DNA of 64,000 bases from Isoperla grammatica (taxonomy: Eukaryota; Arthropoda; Insecta; Plecoptera; Perlodidae). A program made the translations under genes and the position numbers. Location: assembly GCA_945910005.1 (NCBI GenBank), contig OX246744.1, positions 46,476,623-46,540,622 of the forward strand. The letters run 5' to 3'. Position 1 is the first letter of the stretch; every line of letters starts with the position of its first letter. A model generated the notes under the pieces. It was not told where the DNA came from, made no database searches, and was given only the letters and a program-made list of their open reading frames with translations. This document shows, in pieces, positions 21,505 to 31,860 of the stretch.

Positions 21505-21904
21505 CTGGAAAACCATTCTCGGAATTAGAACGCTCACATTGTATAAGACTTGATGTGCAAGTATTTTGAGCTGTACTGGTTTCAAATTCCTGTATATAAG
21601 AGTTATAGCAACAAGAAACAAATGGTTTAAAAGCGACCCTGCTTACAAGCTTTCTTTCAAATCAAGTAGTGCATTTCTATCACAGGCTTAGGAAATGTAT
21701 TTTCTTGTCAGAATGAGCTTTGTAATTTGATTAATAATTTACTGTATGGAACATACTCTGAATTAGTCACCTTAAAAGCCATTCTACAAGGTCAAACCAT
21801 CTGTTCTATTAGTTAAATTAAATCTTGTATTCAATATTTGCTAAACCAATAATAAGAATAATAATGTTTGATACATAATGTCAAAGCAAATGGTTGATCA
21901 TGTC

Positions 21905-21975
21905 TAAGAAGTGGCACTGTACGGCTGAGGTCCAGGGTTCGATTCCCGGTTTTGCTGGGGTTTTTTAACTTTGGA
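21905..21975 (+). repeat. SINE-B fragment (tRNA-derived)
   Basis: gaggtccagggttcgattc, ccggttttgctgggg followed by tttttaactttgga: the B-box half and 3' flank of the SINE-B family, in ORMDL intron 1. Confidence 0.6.
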
Positions 21976-22138
21976 ACTTGACTAGGTATGATCCATCAAT
22001 GACACTGGTAGGCCCTAAATATATATATAAATGGTGACTTTGAGCCGTCATATTAATGAAGCACATATAAATTGTATGAATGTCATTCACTGAGAATCAG
22101 TTCTTATTTATTTATTTATCAATGGATGGGGTACTTGC

Positions 22139-22311
22139 CGCATTGTGTATCTGATTGGTGAGCGTCCAGGCGAGTCCGACGGAAAATATCGGAATGCTGA
22201 GAAGGATGATGTGCAGGGCCAACATGCCGAGCACGTAACTAAACCAGAGACCTCGACTGCTGAGATACGACGTATTGGGGTTTACCTCCCCGTGGCCTCC
22301 CACCAACATTG
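22139..22311 (-). CDS. ORMDL: ORMDL, coding exon 1 with start codon
   Basis: ATG at 22309 on the - strand; codons run to 22139. It encodes [57 protein letters not shown], with the family motifs EVNPNT, SRG(I/L)W and WTLTN and the first two hydrophobic segments. Exons 1-3 give 152 residues; family members are about 153. The 5' splice site reads GCG|gcaagt, a GC donor. Only this border preserves frame and spacing to exon 2; the nearby GT at AA|gtaccc would shift the frame. Two UTR bases precede the ATG after an acceptor-like tgctttcag, so a 5' UTR exon lies upstream. Confidence 0.95.
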
Positions 22312-22424
22312 CTGAAAGCAACAGGTACAAGTGCAACAACCAACAAGTGTAAGCTGGGCTAACAGGTGTGGGGATTATGACTCCCGGCTGATGTATTCTC
22401 CAATCAACTAGCCTACACTCAGTG

Positions 22425-22765
22425 GACTAGCCTAGGCCTAGGCCTAACCCTACAAGGCCCAAAGGGGGAGACCAGGCCCTAGGTGCAAAGCATGCCGAGA
22501 TCAGTTTAGTGGGTGCAGTGCTCATCAAATATTATTGCAAGGGAATTTAAGAATTGATACTGTAAGAAGCTTTGGCCATTGGGTTTGATCAAATCCAATG
22601 CTTTGGGTTTATACTGTATAGGTACGCCTATGCGAGGTAGGTCTAGCCTAGGCCTAAAAGTCAGTACAACGATGGCCTCGCCTAGGCTAGGCCTAGGCTT
22701 AGGCTTTGTAGGCTAGGCCTAGGCCTAGGCCTATAACCTATAAGCTAGGCCTAGGCCTACTTTTG
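22425..22765. repeat. AGGCCT-rich simple repeat
   Basis: Repeated aggcct/ctaggcctag units, especially 22430-22445 and 22680-22760. The related taggcctac motif is scattered through the window, so it seems a genome-wide habit. Lies within the probable ORMDL 5' UTR intron. Confidence 0.7.
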
Positions 22766-22862
22766 CCATTTTTTGATGTTATTAATTTACAGCTTCATGC
22801 TCAGTTGTCCTTGAACACAAATAACTACGTAATACCTATGACAAAGCCTACTTATAACTTAC

Positions 22863-22990
22863 CGAAGGGAAAAGTCAAAAGTCTTCAAAACAGATTTCCG
22901 TTTGACACTACGTAAACACACCGCTGATCAGAGTGACGCGTGACATCCGGTTGTTTTGTTGGTGCTACTGGGTACAGAGAATCAGCTGAT
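22863..22990 (-). other. ORMDL: Probable ORMDL 5' UTR exon and promoter
   Basis: A strong donor (TTCG|gtaagt) ends a possible non-coding exon at 22863 on the - strand and would join the acceptor at 22312-22314. The DNA upstream (about 22920-23060) is richer in CpG and Gly/Cys-type GC blocks than its surroundings, which fits a promoter. The upstream border is a guess. Confidence 0.45.
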
Positions 22991-23992
22991 TAGAGGTAGC
23001 GCAGTCCGGCACGCGCCTTGTGTAGTAGGGCAGGCACGTGACACTAGCAACACCTTCTGTCAATGGAACAACTAGCGCTACTGTTGTGAGAAGTCAAACA
23101 ACTCAAACTGTGGGCGCGGACATCAAAAAAATTTGTGTTGATAGGAATCTTGTTTACGTGGAAAATAATAGAACGATACCATAGTTGGGCAACCTCGAAT
23201 TTCCAATGGGTTTAGGGGGCCACTGTAAATGCAGCTAAACCTAAGATTGTTATTAGCGAAATTTACTTATCTCCTTGTTGTATTACTTTATGCGGACGTA
23301 ATGTCAAATCTTACCATATTTTTCATATTTTCCACTTTTAAATATTATAAGATTTCAATTCATGTTCTCCAGTATAACCTACGTGACTAGGTCCGTATAA
23401 GTTAGTGGCAGCTTAAATGGGCCACGAACTTACTTAGAAGTAGCAAACTCATCCTTTGCTATCTGTACGATATATATATGCTACATGATGAGTCAATGAA
23501 AGGTAGAACTGATAAAAACAGTATTTAAACTCTTTTGTACTCATTTTTTAACCGATATGGTTACTGATAGTTATTTCTCATCAATGTACGTTATTTTTTT
23601 ATTCGTAAAATAGTGGGGTGAGTACAAGAGAGTGGTTAGAGTAATATTCTGTTCGATTCTTGATTAACTTATGATAGCGAAAATGTTAAATTTATGGATG
23701 TGTAATATTTTAGTTGTTGCCTGCGTTGTTGTGTAATACATTCGTCTAAACTACACTCCTCACGCTTAAACCGATAATAGGATTTCTCTCTAATTTTACA
23801 TCCGAGTATAAAAGTGTCAAATTGATGACTTTCATTACGAAAAAACAAGGTATTTATCTTGAAAGAGTATATACAAAATGATAAAATATAAAATATAATG
23901 AGAAATACATAAAAATACATATTTTTTTAATTTCCCCGTAACGATTACAATACTTTAATTTCGAAGCAGATTTTTATCGTTGTGAAACTAAC
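22991..23992. other. No gene seen
   Basis: Begins with the CpG-richer presumed promoter side of ORMDL, then AT-rich. A 29-bp word (atggttactgatagttattt then ctcatcaa) at about 23558 recurs at about 54338; its nature is unknown. Confidence 0.45.
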
Positions 23993-24270
23993 TGGGATTC
24001 ACAGTCGGTTCCTACACAGGGGCACCCATTGTTGCTATGGATTTGTTTCGTTGATGGGAAATAACATGCAAACAACTGTTACCTTGGTAACAATGGGCGC
24101 CCCTAGGTGTAGGGGGGCCGACTATGAATTCCAATTCATAGTAGTTGCCTACCCCTAGGGGTGCCCGTTGTTGCTAAGGATTTGTTTCTATTTGGGAAAT
24201 AACATGCATTATTGTTACCTGGCAACAACGGGGGCCTCTATGGGGTAGGAGAGGGGATGACCATGAATTC
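23993..24270. mobile_element. Tandem pair of hairpin/MITE-like elements
   Basis: Two head-to-tail copies (about 23993-24132 and 24131-24270), each a foldback. Copy 1 arms: cctacacaggggcacccatt and aatgggcgcccctaggtgta. Copy 2 arms: cctacccctaggggtgcccg and cgggggcctctatggggtag. Outer arms carry attca(c/t)agt(c/t)g, and the loop in both is atttgttt...gggaaataacatgca. Confidence 0.75.
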
Positions 24271-24764
24271 CACCCTTACTCAGGTCAAGATATAACTAAA
24301 ACTAAACTAATCTCACGCAGTTTAATAGTGAGACCAACCCCCTCCTAAGGGGGTAGGGGGGAGGGGGGGGGGGGGCACAACGCTGCCGCTAGGCCAGACA
24401 AGACAGTACTCTACTGGATCGGCCGAGTGGTTCGAGGGCCCTCCTACAGAGCGCTCTTCAAGCACAATGCTAAACTCTCTCGCAGGCGACGAGATACGAA
24501 GAGCAGAGAACTCTAGTGGCAGACACTTGACACTGAGACACTGGAGGAGCCTTAAGTTACATGTTCTCTCACTGGGGCAAGATTTAAGCCAATCAGACGA
24601 CAGCAAGTGAGGCAGAATGTTTATCTCGTGGAGACGAGAACAAAAATAATAAATCTAGTAACCTCAAAACAGCAAGAATATTTATTTCAACAATATTACT
24701 TACAATACTTAATTTACTTAATACTTTGCTTTACAATATTACTTATTTATTTACTACACAATTG
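24271..24764. other. No gene seen; G-rich tract
   Basis: Contains a small palindrome (ccccctcctaaggggg) and a 13-base G run at 24363-24375. Open frames here are compositional. Confidence 0.5.
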
Positions 24765-24860
24765 TGTGGCTCGAAAGTCTAGTGGATTTATTCCTGCTTC
24801 CAATGCAGAAGATCCAAGGTTTGATTCCTGGTTCGGGCTCGATTTTTAACTTTGACTTAC
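24765..24860 (+). repeat. SINE-B copy (tRNA-derived head)
   Basis: gtggctcgaaagtctagtgg, tgcttccaatgcagaaga, ggtttgattcctggttcg and a tttttaactttga 3' flank. A-box-like and B-box-like blocks are recognisable. Confidence 0.75.
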
Positions 24861-25451
24861 ATATAATACTATAGAACATAATGTTATGATGATAATAATT
24901 ATATATGAGTTGTATTGCATGAGACTGTATAGTGTTGTTGTTGGGGGTACTAAATTCTATATAATTCCATGACAGATGGGTTACCTGAAACAGACCCCTC
25001 ACATTTACGTACATAACTTTATCCAAGTCAACATCCCTCCCCCCTCCTTTCATCAGTTTCCACTAATATATGCGAAATATCAAACTGTACTTCAACACAG
25101 ACACAGCTGTCTTGCTTGGTCTGGCCTAATTTCAAGCGAGCGAGTAAAACTGAAGTGTCCACATTAAATACACACTTAAAACAAAGCAATCACGCCCTAA
25201 CTGTGTTGCAATAAACCTGAACCCCTCTGATGGGGGATGCGAAGGAAGCTATTAAGGGAGTTCTGTCATAGTTATCACCTCCTTAGCAACCCAACACTCA
25301 CATAAAACACATTCAGATGTGCTGCTATCTGTTACGTCATGCCGACCTCCTTATCTGTTGCCTCTTACATGCACGCTGTTTAACTTTGCCTGGCGTCCTT
25401 CATACAAGGTGGTATTCTGCTTAGAAGAGTGCACAAGCCAAGCCTGCTGTG
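24861..25451. other. No gene seen
   Basis: AT-rich, no convincing exon or repeat apart from the flanking SINE copies. Confidence 0.5.
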
Positions 25452-25738
25452 TCAGGTAAAAATAAATAAATAAATAAATTCATATTTAGAGTCTACCCAC
25501 TCAGTAACGAAACTGATTTACAGTGGGGGGCTTTAATTTAAAGTGACTAAACCAACCCTGTAGGCTTCGAACACCATCGACGAGTGAGCGATAACCAATC
25601 AAAGATCGATATTTCACATAGGAAACATATGAATCAGTGATTGGACAGTGCGAACACCTGCGGACAGATGTCAGAATCAACAAGGCCGATTCAGAACAAC
25701 TTTGAATTTATTGAGTGCTTCGTTGCTAGGACGGCTCC
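25452..25738 (-). repeat. Repeat C, near full-length copy
   Basis: On the - strand it starts gcaacgaagcactcaataaa, continues ttgttctgaatcggccttg, and ends gactctaaatatgaatttat with an (ATTT)n tail at 25455-25480. It keeps a 60-codon open frame. Confidence 0.9.
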
Positions 25739-25807
25739 AAAGTCACCGTTTACTTATTCCTAAGCCAAGAAGTAATGGAATTGAATCCACATTAGAAGTT
25801 AAAAAAA

Positions 25808-25888
25808 CTTCTGCCTGAAGCGGGATTTGAACCCGGGACCTTCTGCATTGGAAGCAGGGATGCTAACCACTGGACCAACGAGCCAAAT
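25808..25888 (-). repeat. SINE-B copy, best preserved tRNA-like head
   Basis: On the - strand: ggctcgttggtccagtggtt, agcatccctgcttccaatgc, agaaggtcccgggttcaaat. D-, anticodon- and T-arm-like blocks are clear. The acceptor stem does not pair, so it is a SINE head, not a working tRNA gene. Confidence 0.8.
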
Positions 25889-26035
25889 AATCAATATTTC
25901 GTATGCATGAGAGTGAGAATATAGTTTGGTTGAATGGTTGAAGTTATGATTTCATTATTATTAATTGTTTGCATGGCTTAGTTTTATTTAAGGTCCTCAT
26001 TTGTAAATCAGTTTTTATAACTGAATAGGATAGAC

Positions 26036-26036
26036 A

Positions 26037-26072
<36 letters not shown>

Positions 26073-26080
26073 ATGAATAA
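26036..26080. repeat. (AAAT)n microsatellite
   Basis: About ten aaat units, possibly the tail of a decayed retroposon. Confidence 0.9.
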
Positions 26081-26231
26081 ATATCGACACCGCGAGACAT
26101 ACGTGTTATTATTGTAACTAATTGACTTACAAGATTTCTCTCAAGCGTTTTGCATATCCACTTTCGACTACTGTTATGTTTGGTTTTTTCATGAATACCC
26201 CTTCAAATATGTGTCTGAAGTTCTGTTCAGT

Positions 26232-26312
26232 GTGGCTCGTTGGTGCTGTGGCTGGTTTGCTGCTCCCAATGCAGAAGGTTCGGGGTTCGTACCCCGGTTT
26301 TGGCTGAAGCGT
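26232..26312 (+). repeat. SINE-B copy
   Basis: gtggctcgttggtgctgtgg, tgctcccaatgcagaaggt, cggggttcgtaccccggtt; same head as the other SINE-B copies. Confidence 0.75.
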
Positions 26313-26339
26313 TCTAACTTCTTAAATCTATCAGTATGT

Positions 26340-26495
26340 CACTTGAAAACAGTGTCTGGGTATCATACAGGGTGTTGGGAGTGTCCAAGGGCTGTTTGGT
26401 ATGTCTCAATCTTAGCATTCCTCGTAAGGCTGAGGAAACCCTCGGAGAAACCTTTAGTCAGGATTGCCGGTAGCTGGTATCGAACCAATGACATG
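26340..26495 (-). repeat. SINE-A copy, diverged
   Basis: On the - strand: ggttcgataccagctaccgg, caatcctgactaaaggttt, gagggtttcctcagcctta, then gcccttggacactcccaac. It matches the SINE-A body at 31.4 kb with many substitutions. Confidence 0.75.
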
Positions 26496-26994
26496 AATTA
26501 TCTCACAACTGTATTGCTTCCGATGATAAACTTTAATTTGCTCATTGTATATTTACTTCATAATGAACAGTTTTTTATATCTGTAATTAGTTTTAATTTT
26601 TAAAAGATCATAATATCAAGAACAAATCTAATAATAACCTCTCGAATATCTATAATGAAGAATTCTTGTCCGACATACTCAACTGTTTTAAGTTTTAAAA
26701 TTGGTAAACTTGTAAATTAACATGCAGAAAGATTTAAAATCATTGCTTGAATGTCAGTTGCGTCATTACCACGTGACAACTATGAGTAGTACCAAGGAGT
26801 GGGTAGGGTTACACCAAAATAATTAAAACCTCCATTAAGATTTTATATACTTTTATTTTTGATGACACCAATACATAATTAAGTGAACAATAATAATAGA
26901 AAAGATGACATAATTACAACATAATTCCATCATGTTCTACTGACACACAACCTCTGAAACTGGTTTCACAAACTCAAATCTCTACTTTTTAGTT
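26496..26994. other. No gene seen; possible AstCCC 3' UTR end
   Basis: AT-rich. A tttatt at about 26850 is an aataaa on the - strand and could end the AstCCC transcript. Confidence 0.4.
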
Positions 26995-27177
26995 TTACAC
27001 ATATTCCGTTGGCATTTGATAATAAACCATCTTCTTGTCACAGACCTTCTCTATACAAACAACCCCATGTTTGATTGGTTTCAATTTAATGCACGTTATG
27101 TATTCATAAGTGTACACTAAGTGTACAAGTAGCACAAAGCTAAGTAAGATTCTACCAGAAGAAATACCTGTTGCCAT
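26995..27177 (-). CDS. Doubtful small secreted protein, 60 aa
   Basis: ATG-initiated frame on the - strand beginning MATGISSGRILLSFVLLVH with a hydrophobic, signal-peptide-like start (about residues 8-24), followed by a short Lys-rich part with three Cys and ending MPTEYV. Not a family I recognise. It lies about 660 bp downstream of the AstCCC stop on the same strand, where that gene's 3' UTR is expected, so it may be a chance frame. Its KHGxxxCI motif has a faint counterpart in the candidate exon at 59.1 kb. Confidence 0.2.
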   Translation of the reverse strand: MATGISSGRILLSFVLLVHLVYTYEYITCIKLKPIKHGVVCIEKVCDKKMVYYQMPTEYV

Positions 27178-27841
27178 TGAAACAAGTACATTATGGAGTG
27201 TTGCAAAGTGTCGTTATGAGTAAAATAGTTAAATGTGGCCTAGCTGGATGAAGTTGATAGATAAATATAAAGTAACAAGTGTGAAAGCAATAGAAAGAGC
27301 AAATTAAGATGTAAGCTGCTCAAGGGGAAATGTATCAGACATCATTTAGCTTTAAATGTAAGGAATACTAAACAATATTAGTGTTAGGGGAAACATACGG
27401 GGGTTGGAATATTTACAAGAGACAACCCTGAACAACATGTTTTACAATAATTACCATAACGTACCCTAAACATGTTACTTTTGTCAAACATGCGTTTAGC
27501 ATAAGATAGACATGCCAGGTTCATTTACTTAGTTTTGTTTCAAAAAGATGTCCCTATTGGGCAAACTTCCACAGTTAAGACTTAACATTATCACTATATT
27601 CAATGCGCATTCTTCTCATTAGCAACAACCATTTCAATGTTGAGAAGAAGGTGGTACATTTCCAGGTAGAACACAACATGAACATCATAGGGAATTAATT
27701 AACACAGTTTAATTAAACTACCATTAATTGTTCTGAATAGTTACTACAAGTTGCGACGATGACACAACTCTAGTTAGAACACAAACAAACGAACGAGAGG
27801 ATGAGAATGAGTGAATGTTGTCGTCCCGGAGACGGCCGAGT
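27178..27841 (-). other. AstCCC: Probable AstCCC 3' UTR
   Basis: AT-rich sequence directly downstream of the AstCCC stop codon on the - strand; no other feature. Confidence 0.45.
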
Positions 27842-28003
27842 TTAGCCGAAGCAGGAGACCGCGTTGAACGCGCATTGTTTCCAGTAGCTGCGCTTGCGCT
27901 GTAGGTCCGTGACGTCGGCCTGTTGACGCAGCCTGTTGACTATCTGCTTGGCGAACAAGTAGTTGATGAGCGCGTTCTCGACCGAGCCGTCGTCATCGAC
28001 CAG
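27842..28003 (-). CDS. AstCCC: Allatostatin C-type (AST-CCC) precursor, terminal exon with mature peptide
   Basis: 54 codons with stop, on the - strand after acceptor ctctttgcttgtttcag. It begins [17 protein letters not shown] and ends in a dibasic site (RKR) followed by [15 protein letters not shown] and TAA. Cleavage after RKR, Gly-directed amidation and a Cys-Cys bond give a 14-residue cyclic amide. This sequence is the third C-type allatostatin (AST-CCC) known from insects and crustaceans; these peptides act through somatostatin-like receptors on gut, heart and neurons. It joins in phase 0 to the exon at 37.6 kb, giving a 95-residue precursor with a single peptide, the usual size. Larger open frames running into the upstream repeat are not real coding sequence. 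Confidence 0.96.
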   Translation of the reverse strand: MVDDDGSVENALINYLFAKQIVNRLRQQADVTDLQRKRSYWKQCAFNAVSCFG

Positions 28004-28005
28004 CT

Positions 28006-28525
28006 GAAACAAGCAAAGAGCTTCGTCAGACACAAGCAAAGAGATTCGTGAGTCACGAGCAAAGAGGTTCGTGAGACACAAGCAAGGAGCTTTGCAAATT
28101 GTAAGACACAAGCAAAGAGCTTCGTCAGACACAGGCAAAGAGCTTCGTCAGACACAAGCAAAGAGCTTCGTCGGACACAAGCAAAGAGCTTCATTACACT
28201 GTGTGACTCACACACAAGCAAAGAGCTTCTTCAGACACCAGCAAAGAGCTCCGTCAGGCACAACCAAAGATCTTGGTGAGACACAAACAATTGATCTTCG
28301 TCAGACACAAGCAAAGAGCTTCGTCACACACAAGCAAACATCTTCGTCAGACACAAGCAAAGAGCTTCGTCAGACACAAGCAAAGAGCTTCAACAGAAAT
28401 AAGCAAAGAGGTTCGTGAGACACAAGCAAGGAGCTTTGTAAATTGTAAGGCACAAGCAAAGAGCTCCGTTACACTGTGTGACTCACACACAAGCAAAGAG
28501 CTTCGTCAGACACAAGCAAAGTGCC
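28006..28525 (-). repeat. 23-bp minisatellite abutting the AstCCC 3' splice site
   Basis: About 21 imperfect units of aagcaaagagcttcgt + cagacac (+ strand), with longer variants containing ttgcaaattgtaag or ttacactgtgtgactcac. On the - strand the unit supplies the pyrimidine-rich run ctctttgcttgtgtctg, and the unit next to the exon is itself the acceptor (ctctttgcttgtttcag). A block of several variant units occurs twice (about 28045-28215 and 28400-28495), a higher-order duplication. Confidence 0.92.
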
Positions 28526-29182
28526 ACTGCTAAGTAATAAGTAATAAGAATTAGTAATAAGTTATGATTTGAGATTCGTATTGTTTTCTAATCAATAGTT
28601 AAGAATCAATCCACATAAGTGGGTGCGTAAGTCCGCGCAGATCCATATTTCCTATAACAGCATCGACACTTGAAAGCCATCCAATATACTTTCACCACAG
28701 CGACTCAACGAATTTAATAATATAAATACGAGGGGGATATTTTCGGCCAAGCTAGGAATCACTTGAACCCCATTCAATACCAGAGAATCCAATCCCGCTT
28801 CCCCCGCGGCCGAATGAGTTTCGAGGGGACAATTCCCCTTCCCCCGCGGGTGTGAGTCGCAGGTTAGTGGGCGGTATCACTTCGCCACTTCTCACCACCA
28901 GGGGCGCTGCAGTCGACTCCAAGATGGACGAATACGCTAGTATGGCGCCTAGGTTACACATTCTAACGTTTTGGGAGCAATTAAAATGGTTTATCGATAT
29001 ATAAAACACTCAGCGTACACTAACAAGCTAACTGAGGTTTTAACTAACCATCTTCTAGTCTCCTTAACCCTAATGTAACTAGGCTTACACCGGCCTTAGA
29101 TCCTTATCTATCGCCCTATCATGTAAACCTAGTCTCGCACACAAGCCTCATTGGCCACGCCTACTCTGCCCTGACAGACGAA
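28526..29182. other. AstCCC intron, no feature
   Basis: Moderately GC-rich around 28790-28930 with short palindromes (cccccgcgg). No repeat or exon recognised. Confidence 0.5.
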
Positions 29183-29470
29183 ACTATGACGTCACGACAC
29201 TATGACGTCACGACACTATGACGTCACGGCACTATGACGTCACGGCACTATGACGTCACGGCACTATGACGTCACGGCACTATGACGTCACGACACTGTG
29301 ATGTCACGACACTGTGACGTCACGACACTGTGACGTCACGACACTATGACGTCACGGCACTATGACGTCACGACACTATGACGTCACGACACTATGACGT
29401 CACGACACTATGACGTCACGACACTATGACGTCACGGCACTACGACGTCACGACACTATGACGTCACGAT
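29183..29470. promoter_or_regulatory. Array of 18 16-bp units carrying palindromic CRE sites (TGACGTCA)
   Basis: Unit actatgacgtcacgac. Sixteen of eighteen units keep a perfect TGACGTCA, the CREB/ATF consensus; unit 8 has TGATGTCA and unit 17 CGACGTCA. Variation falls mainly outside the octamer (cga/cgg, cta/ctg). It lies in the 9.6-kb intron of AstCCC, 1.2 kb from its mature-peptide exon. Five further single TGACGTCA octamers occur in this intron at 29722, 32531, 32792, 33460 and 36519. The array is certain; a regulatory role is inference. Confidence 0.75.
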
Positions 29471-29879
29471 ATTCACCGACAATCACGGGAGAAAATCCCA
29501 AAGCTCTTCGAGCGAGTGAAGTCGATTGGTTTTGATCAGCTCTCTTTGATCTCCGCAAGTTCTTTGGTTTCGATCAGGCCCACCCTTAATCCGTGCATAT
29601 TGGTATCGCATCCACGAAACTGATCTGATATTATATTAACAATACAATACGGAATATTTGTACGGTTGCATTTTATTAGCGGTGGTTGGCTTATCCGGCT
29701 TATGTTCGGTTCTATGAGACGTGACGTCACAGAAGCCCGCCTGACTGGAGGACAAAATATATGCGCACCATCCTATGAGGGCTTTTAACATTATATCCCT
29801 CGATAGAGATATGATAATCATTATGTGCGCCATTGTAAGCCCCGAAACAAGAGCATGGATGAGACAAGATAGTATTTTA

Positions 29880-29948
29880 CCGATAGAGGTGGCTCAGCGG
29901 TGACGGGAGACTCTAATTCGGGAGGTCCCCGGTTCGAAACAACGTATT
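29880..29948 (+). repeat. SINE-A head fragment
   Basis: ccgatagaggtggctcagcg, gagactctaattcgggagg, ccccggttcgaaac; truncated after the tRNA-like part. Confidence 0.8.
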
Positions 29949-30800
29949 CATTGTTGTTGTACGATTTGAATTCATTATTATTCTTCAAAAAATTAATAAC
30001 AAACCTATAATTCGTTAAAATTCTGTTGTGTTATTACAAATAATTAAGAATGAGATGTAAATAAATGCTGGAAACAATTAATTTTATTTAAAAATTAACA
30101 GAATAAATATAGGCCTACTTATTGATACTAACTACTTTGATTGAGACATTCGCCATAAATACGATACCTGATAAATATTTGTGATAGCCTGATTGATGTT
30201 AGTCAGTTCAGACGTCACGACCCGTTTTTCCCGCCACAATTATGTGCGGAATTTTTTGTTATCTTTCAGGACTGAAAATATTTACGAAAACGAGAAAAAG
30301 AAATATTTCTGACTTAATAACATCGTCAATAATTTAGTAACAATCAATGACGTGTTTACGGTCTCGGCCAACCCGAGCAGGTATTTGAATTAGCCACGGC
30401 CGCTGGCTGGCTGCCGCTCACCCACCCGTGACGGATGCATTACCGAAGATGTTGTACGATGACTATATCCTCACAGCTGAATCTTGCATTGTATCCACAA
30501 AGCTGAATCTAGCTTTATAAACTGTGATCACGTATCACCATGTATATATCTGACACGGCTGCTTCAGACAGGTGTCTTGTCCGAGCTACGTCACAGCAGG
30601 GGGGGAAACACTCGGCTGTCTCGACCAATCAGAAGGCTTCGATCAAACGTCCAACTCAAGATTAGATTTCCATTGCTAAACACGGAATAGGGAAGATGAT
30701 ATTATATACACAATGTTTCTGTTTTATACACTGAGAACAATAACTTGTTATCACCATGGCAACCACCAATCAGAAGCTTAAACCCACGTAATAGCTATAA
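29949..30800. other. AstCCC intron, no feature
   Basis: AT-rich, no exon or repeat recognised. Confidence 0.5.
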
Positions 30801-30804
30801 TTAG

Positions 30805-31860
30805 CTTCTCCAAAACGAGTTCGATTACATCTACTTTTTATTGCCCTGTTTTAAGCAGTGTTTAATTATCTACAATGTCAAACATAATTTAATCATGTTT
30901 AAATTCATGTTGGTCTAATGTACCGTGTTTTTGGTCTACAGCTGTAGGTTTTTCCAATCTTACAAAGGAGAAGATAGGGGAATTGCGTAATCTTTAAGTC
31001 GAGATAACTCAAAAAGTAAGTCAGTGACCCCCATTTTGTTTTTTAGATAATTAAAAAACACACTTACGATAGTGTATGTTGTGAATTTCAGCCAAATATC
31101 ATTATAAGTGAAGTTTCAATGGATCGACTTTAACTGTCGTTCGCTATGTTATTTCGTGTGTTTAGTCACGAATATCTCCAAAACGAGTTCGATTGCATCT
31201 ACTTTTTAAAGCCCTGTTTTAATCAGTGTTTAATTTCATGTTGGTCTACTGTACCGTGTTTTAGGTCAACAGGTGTAGGTTTTTCTAATCTTACAATGGG
31301 AAAGATAGCGGAATTGCGTAATCTTCAAGTCGAAATAACTCAAAAAGTAGGCCAGGCCGGTGACCCCCATTTTTTGTTTTAGATAATTGAAAAACACGCT
31401 TACGATAGTGTATGTTGTGAATTTCAACCAAATATAATTACAAGTAAACCGATAGAGGTGGCTCAGCGGTAAGACGCGAGACTCTAATTCGGGAGGTCGC
31501 CGGTTCGATTACGGCCACCGGCAGTTCTGACTGAAGGTTTTTTACGAGGTTTTCCTCAGTCGTAAAAGCGAATGCTGGGATTGAGTCATACTATCAGCCC
31601 TCGGACAATCCTTTCCAACTATCCAAACACCCTAATAACCTAGTTAGTCACCTGAAGAGGGGCACATCAGGTAAAGCTGGTGTGCACCCTAGAACGGGTA
31701 TTCCTACAAAAATTATTATTATTACAAGTTAAGTTTCAATGGATCGACTTTAAGTCTCAACACAACGCTAGAGTCAGGCTGTCGCGCCCGTTTCGCTATG
31801 TTATTTCGTGTGTTTAGTCACGAATATCTCCAAAACGAGTTCGATTACATCACATAATAC
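30805..31860. repeat. Imperfect local duplication split by a SINE
   Basis: The block beginning tctccaaaacgagttcgatt, with tttttggtctacagctgta-type and cccccattttgttttttaga segments, occurs at about 30815-31140, again at about 31165-31446, and its start a third time at about 31825-31850. A SINE-A copy is inserted in the second unit between ataattacaagt and its repeat attacaagttaag. Confidence 0.8.
31447..31728 (+). repeat. SINE-A, full-length copy with target-site duplication
   Basis: Head accgatagaggtggctcagc, gcggtaagacgcgagactct, gaggtcgccggttcgattac (A- and B-box-like); body with gactgaaggttttttacgag, gccctcggacaatcctttcc; (ATT)n tail. Flanked by attacaagt on both sides. Confidence 0.9.

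Noticed and set aside
25808..25888. Functional tRNA gene
   Set aside because: Anticodon- and T-arm-like blocks exist but the acceptor stem does not pair, and several similar decayed copies show it is a SINE head.
27842..28221. Longer AstCCC exon starting inside the minisatellite
   Set aside because: The acceptor tttcag at 28004-28006 and phase match to the signal-peptide exon show that coding starts at LVDDDG; the extra residues come from the repeat.
28006..28525. CRISPR-like array
   Set aside because: Units of 23 bp are adjacent without unique spacers, in a eukaryotic intron; the same holds for the 44-bp and 16-bp arrays.
28071..28533. Frames rich in RHKQRAS/QTQAKS
   Set aside because: Translations of the 23-bp minisatellite; they overlap the AstCCC intron and shift with the repeat.
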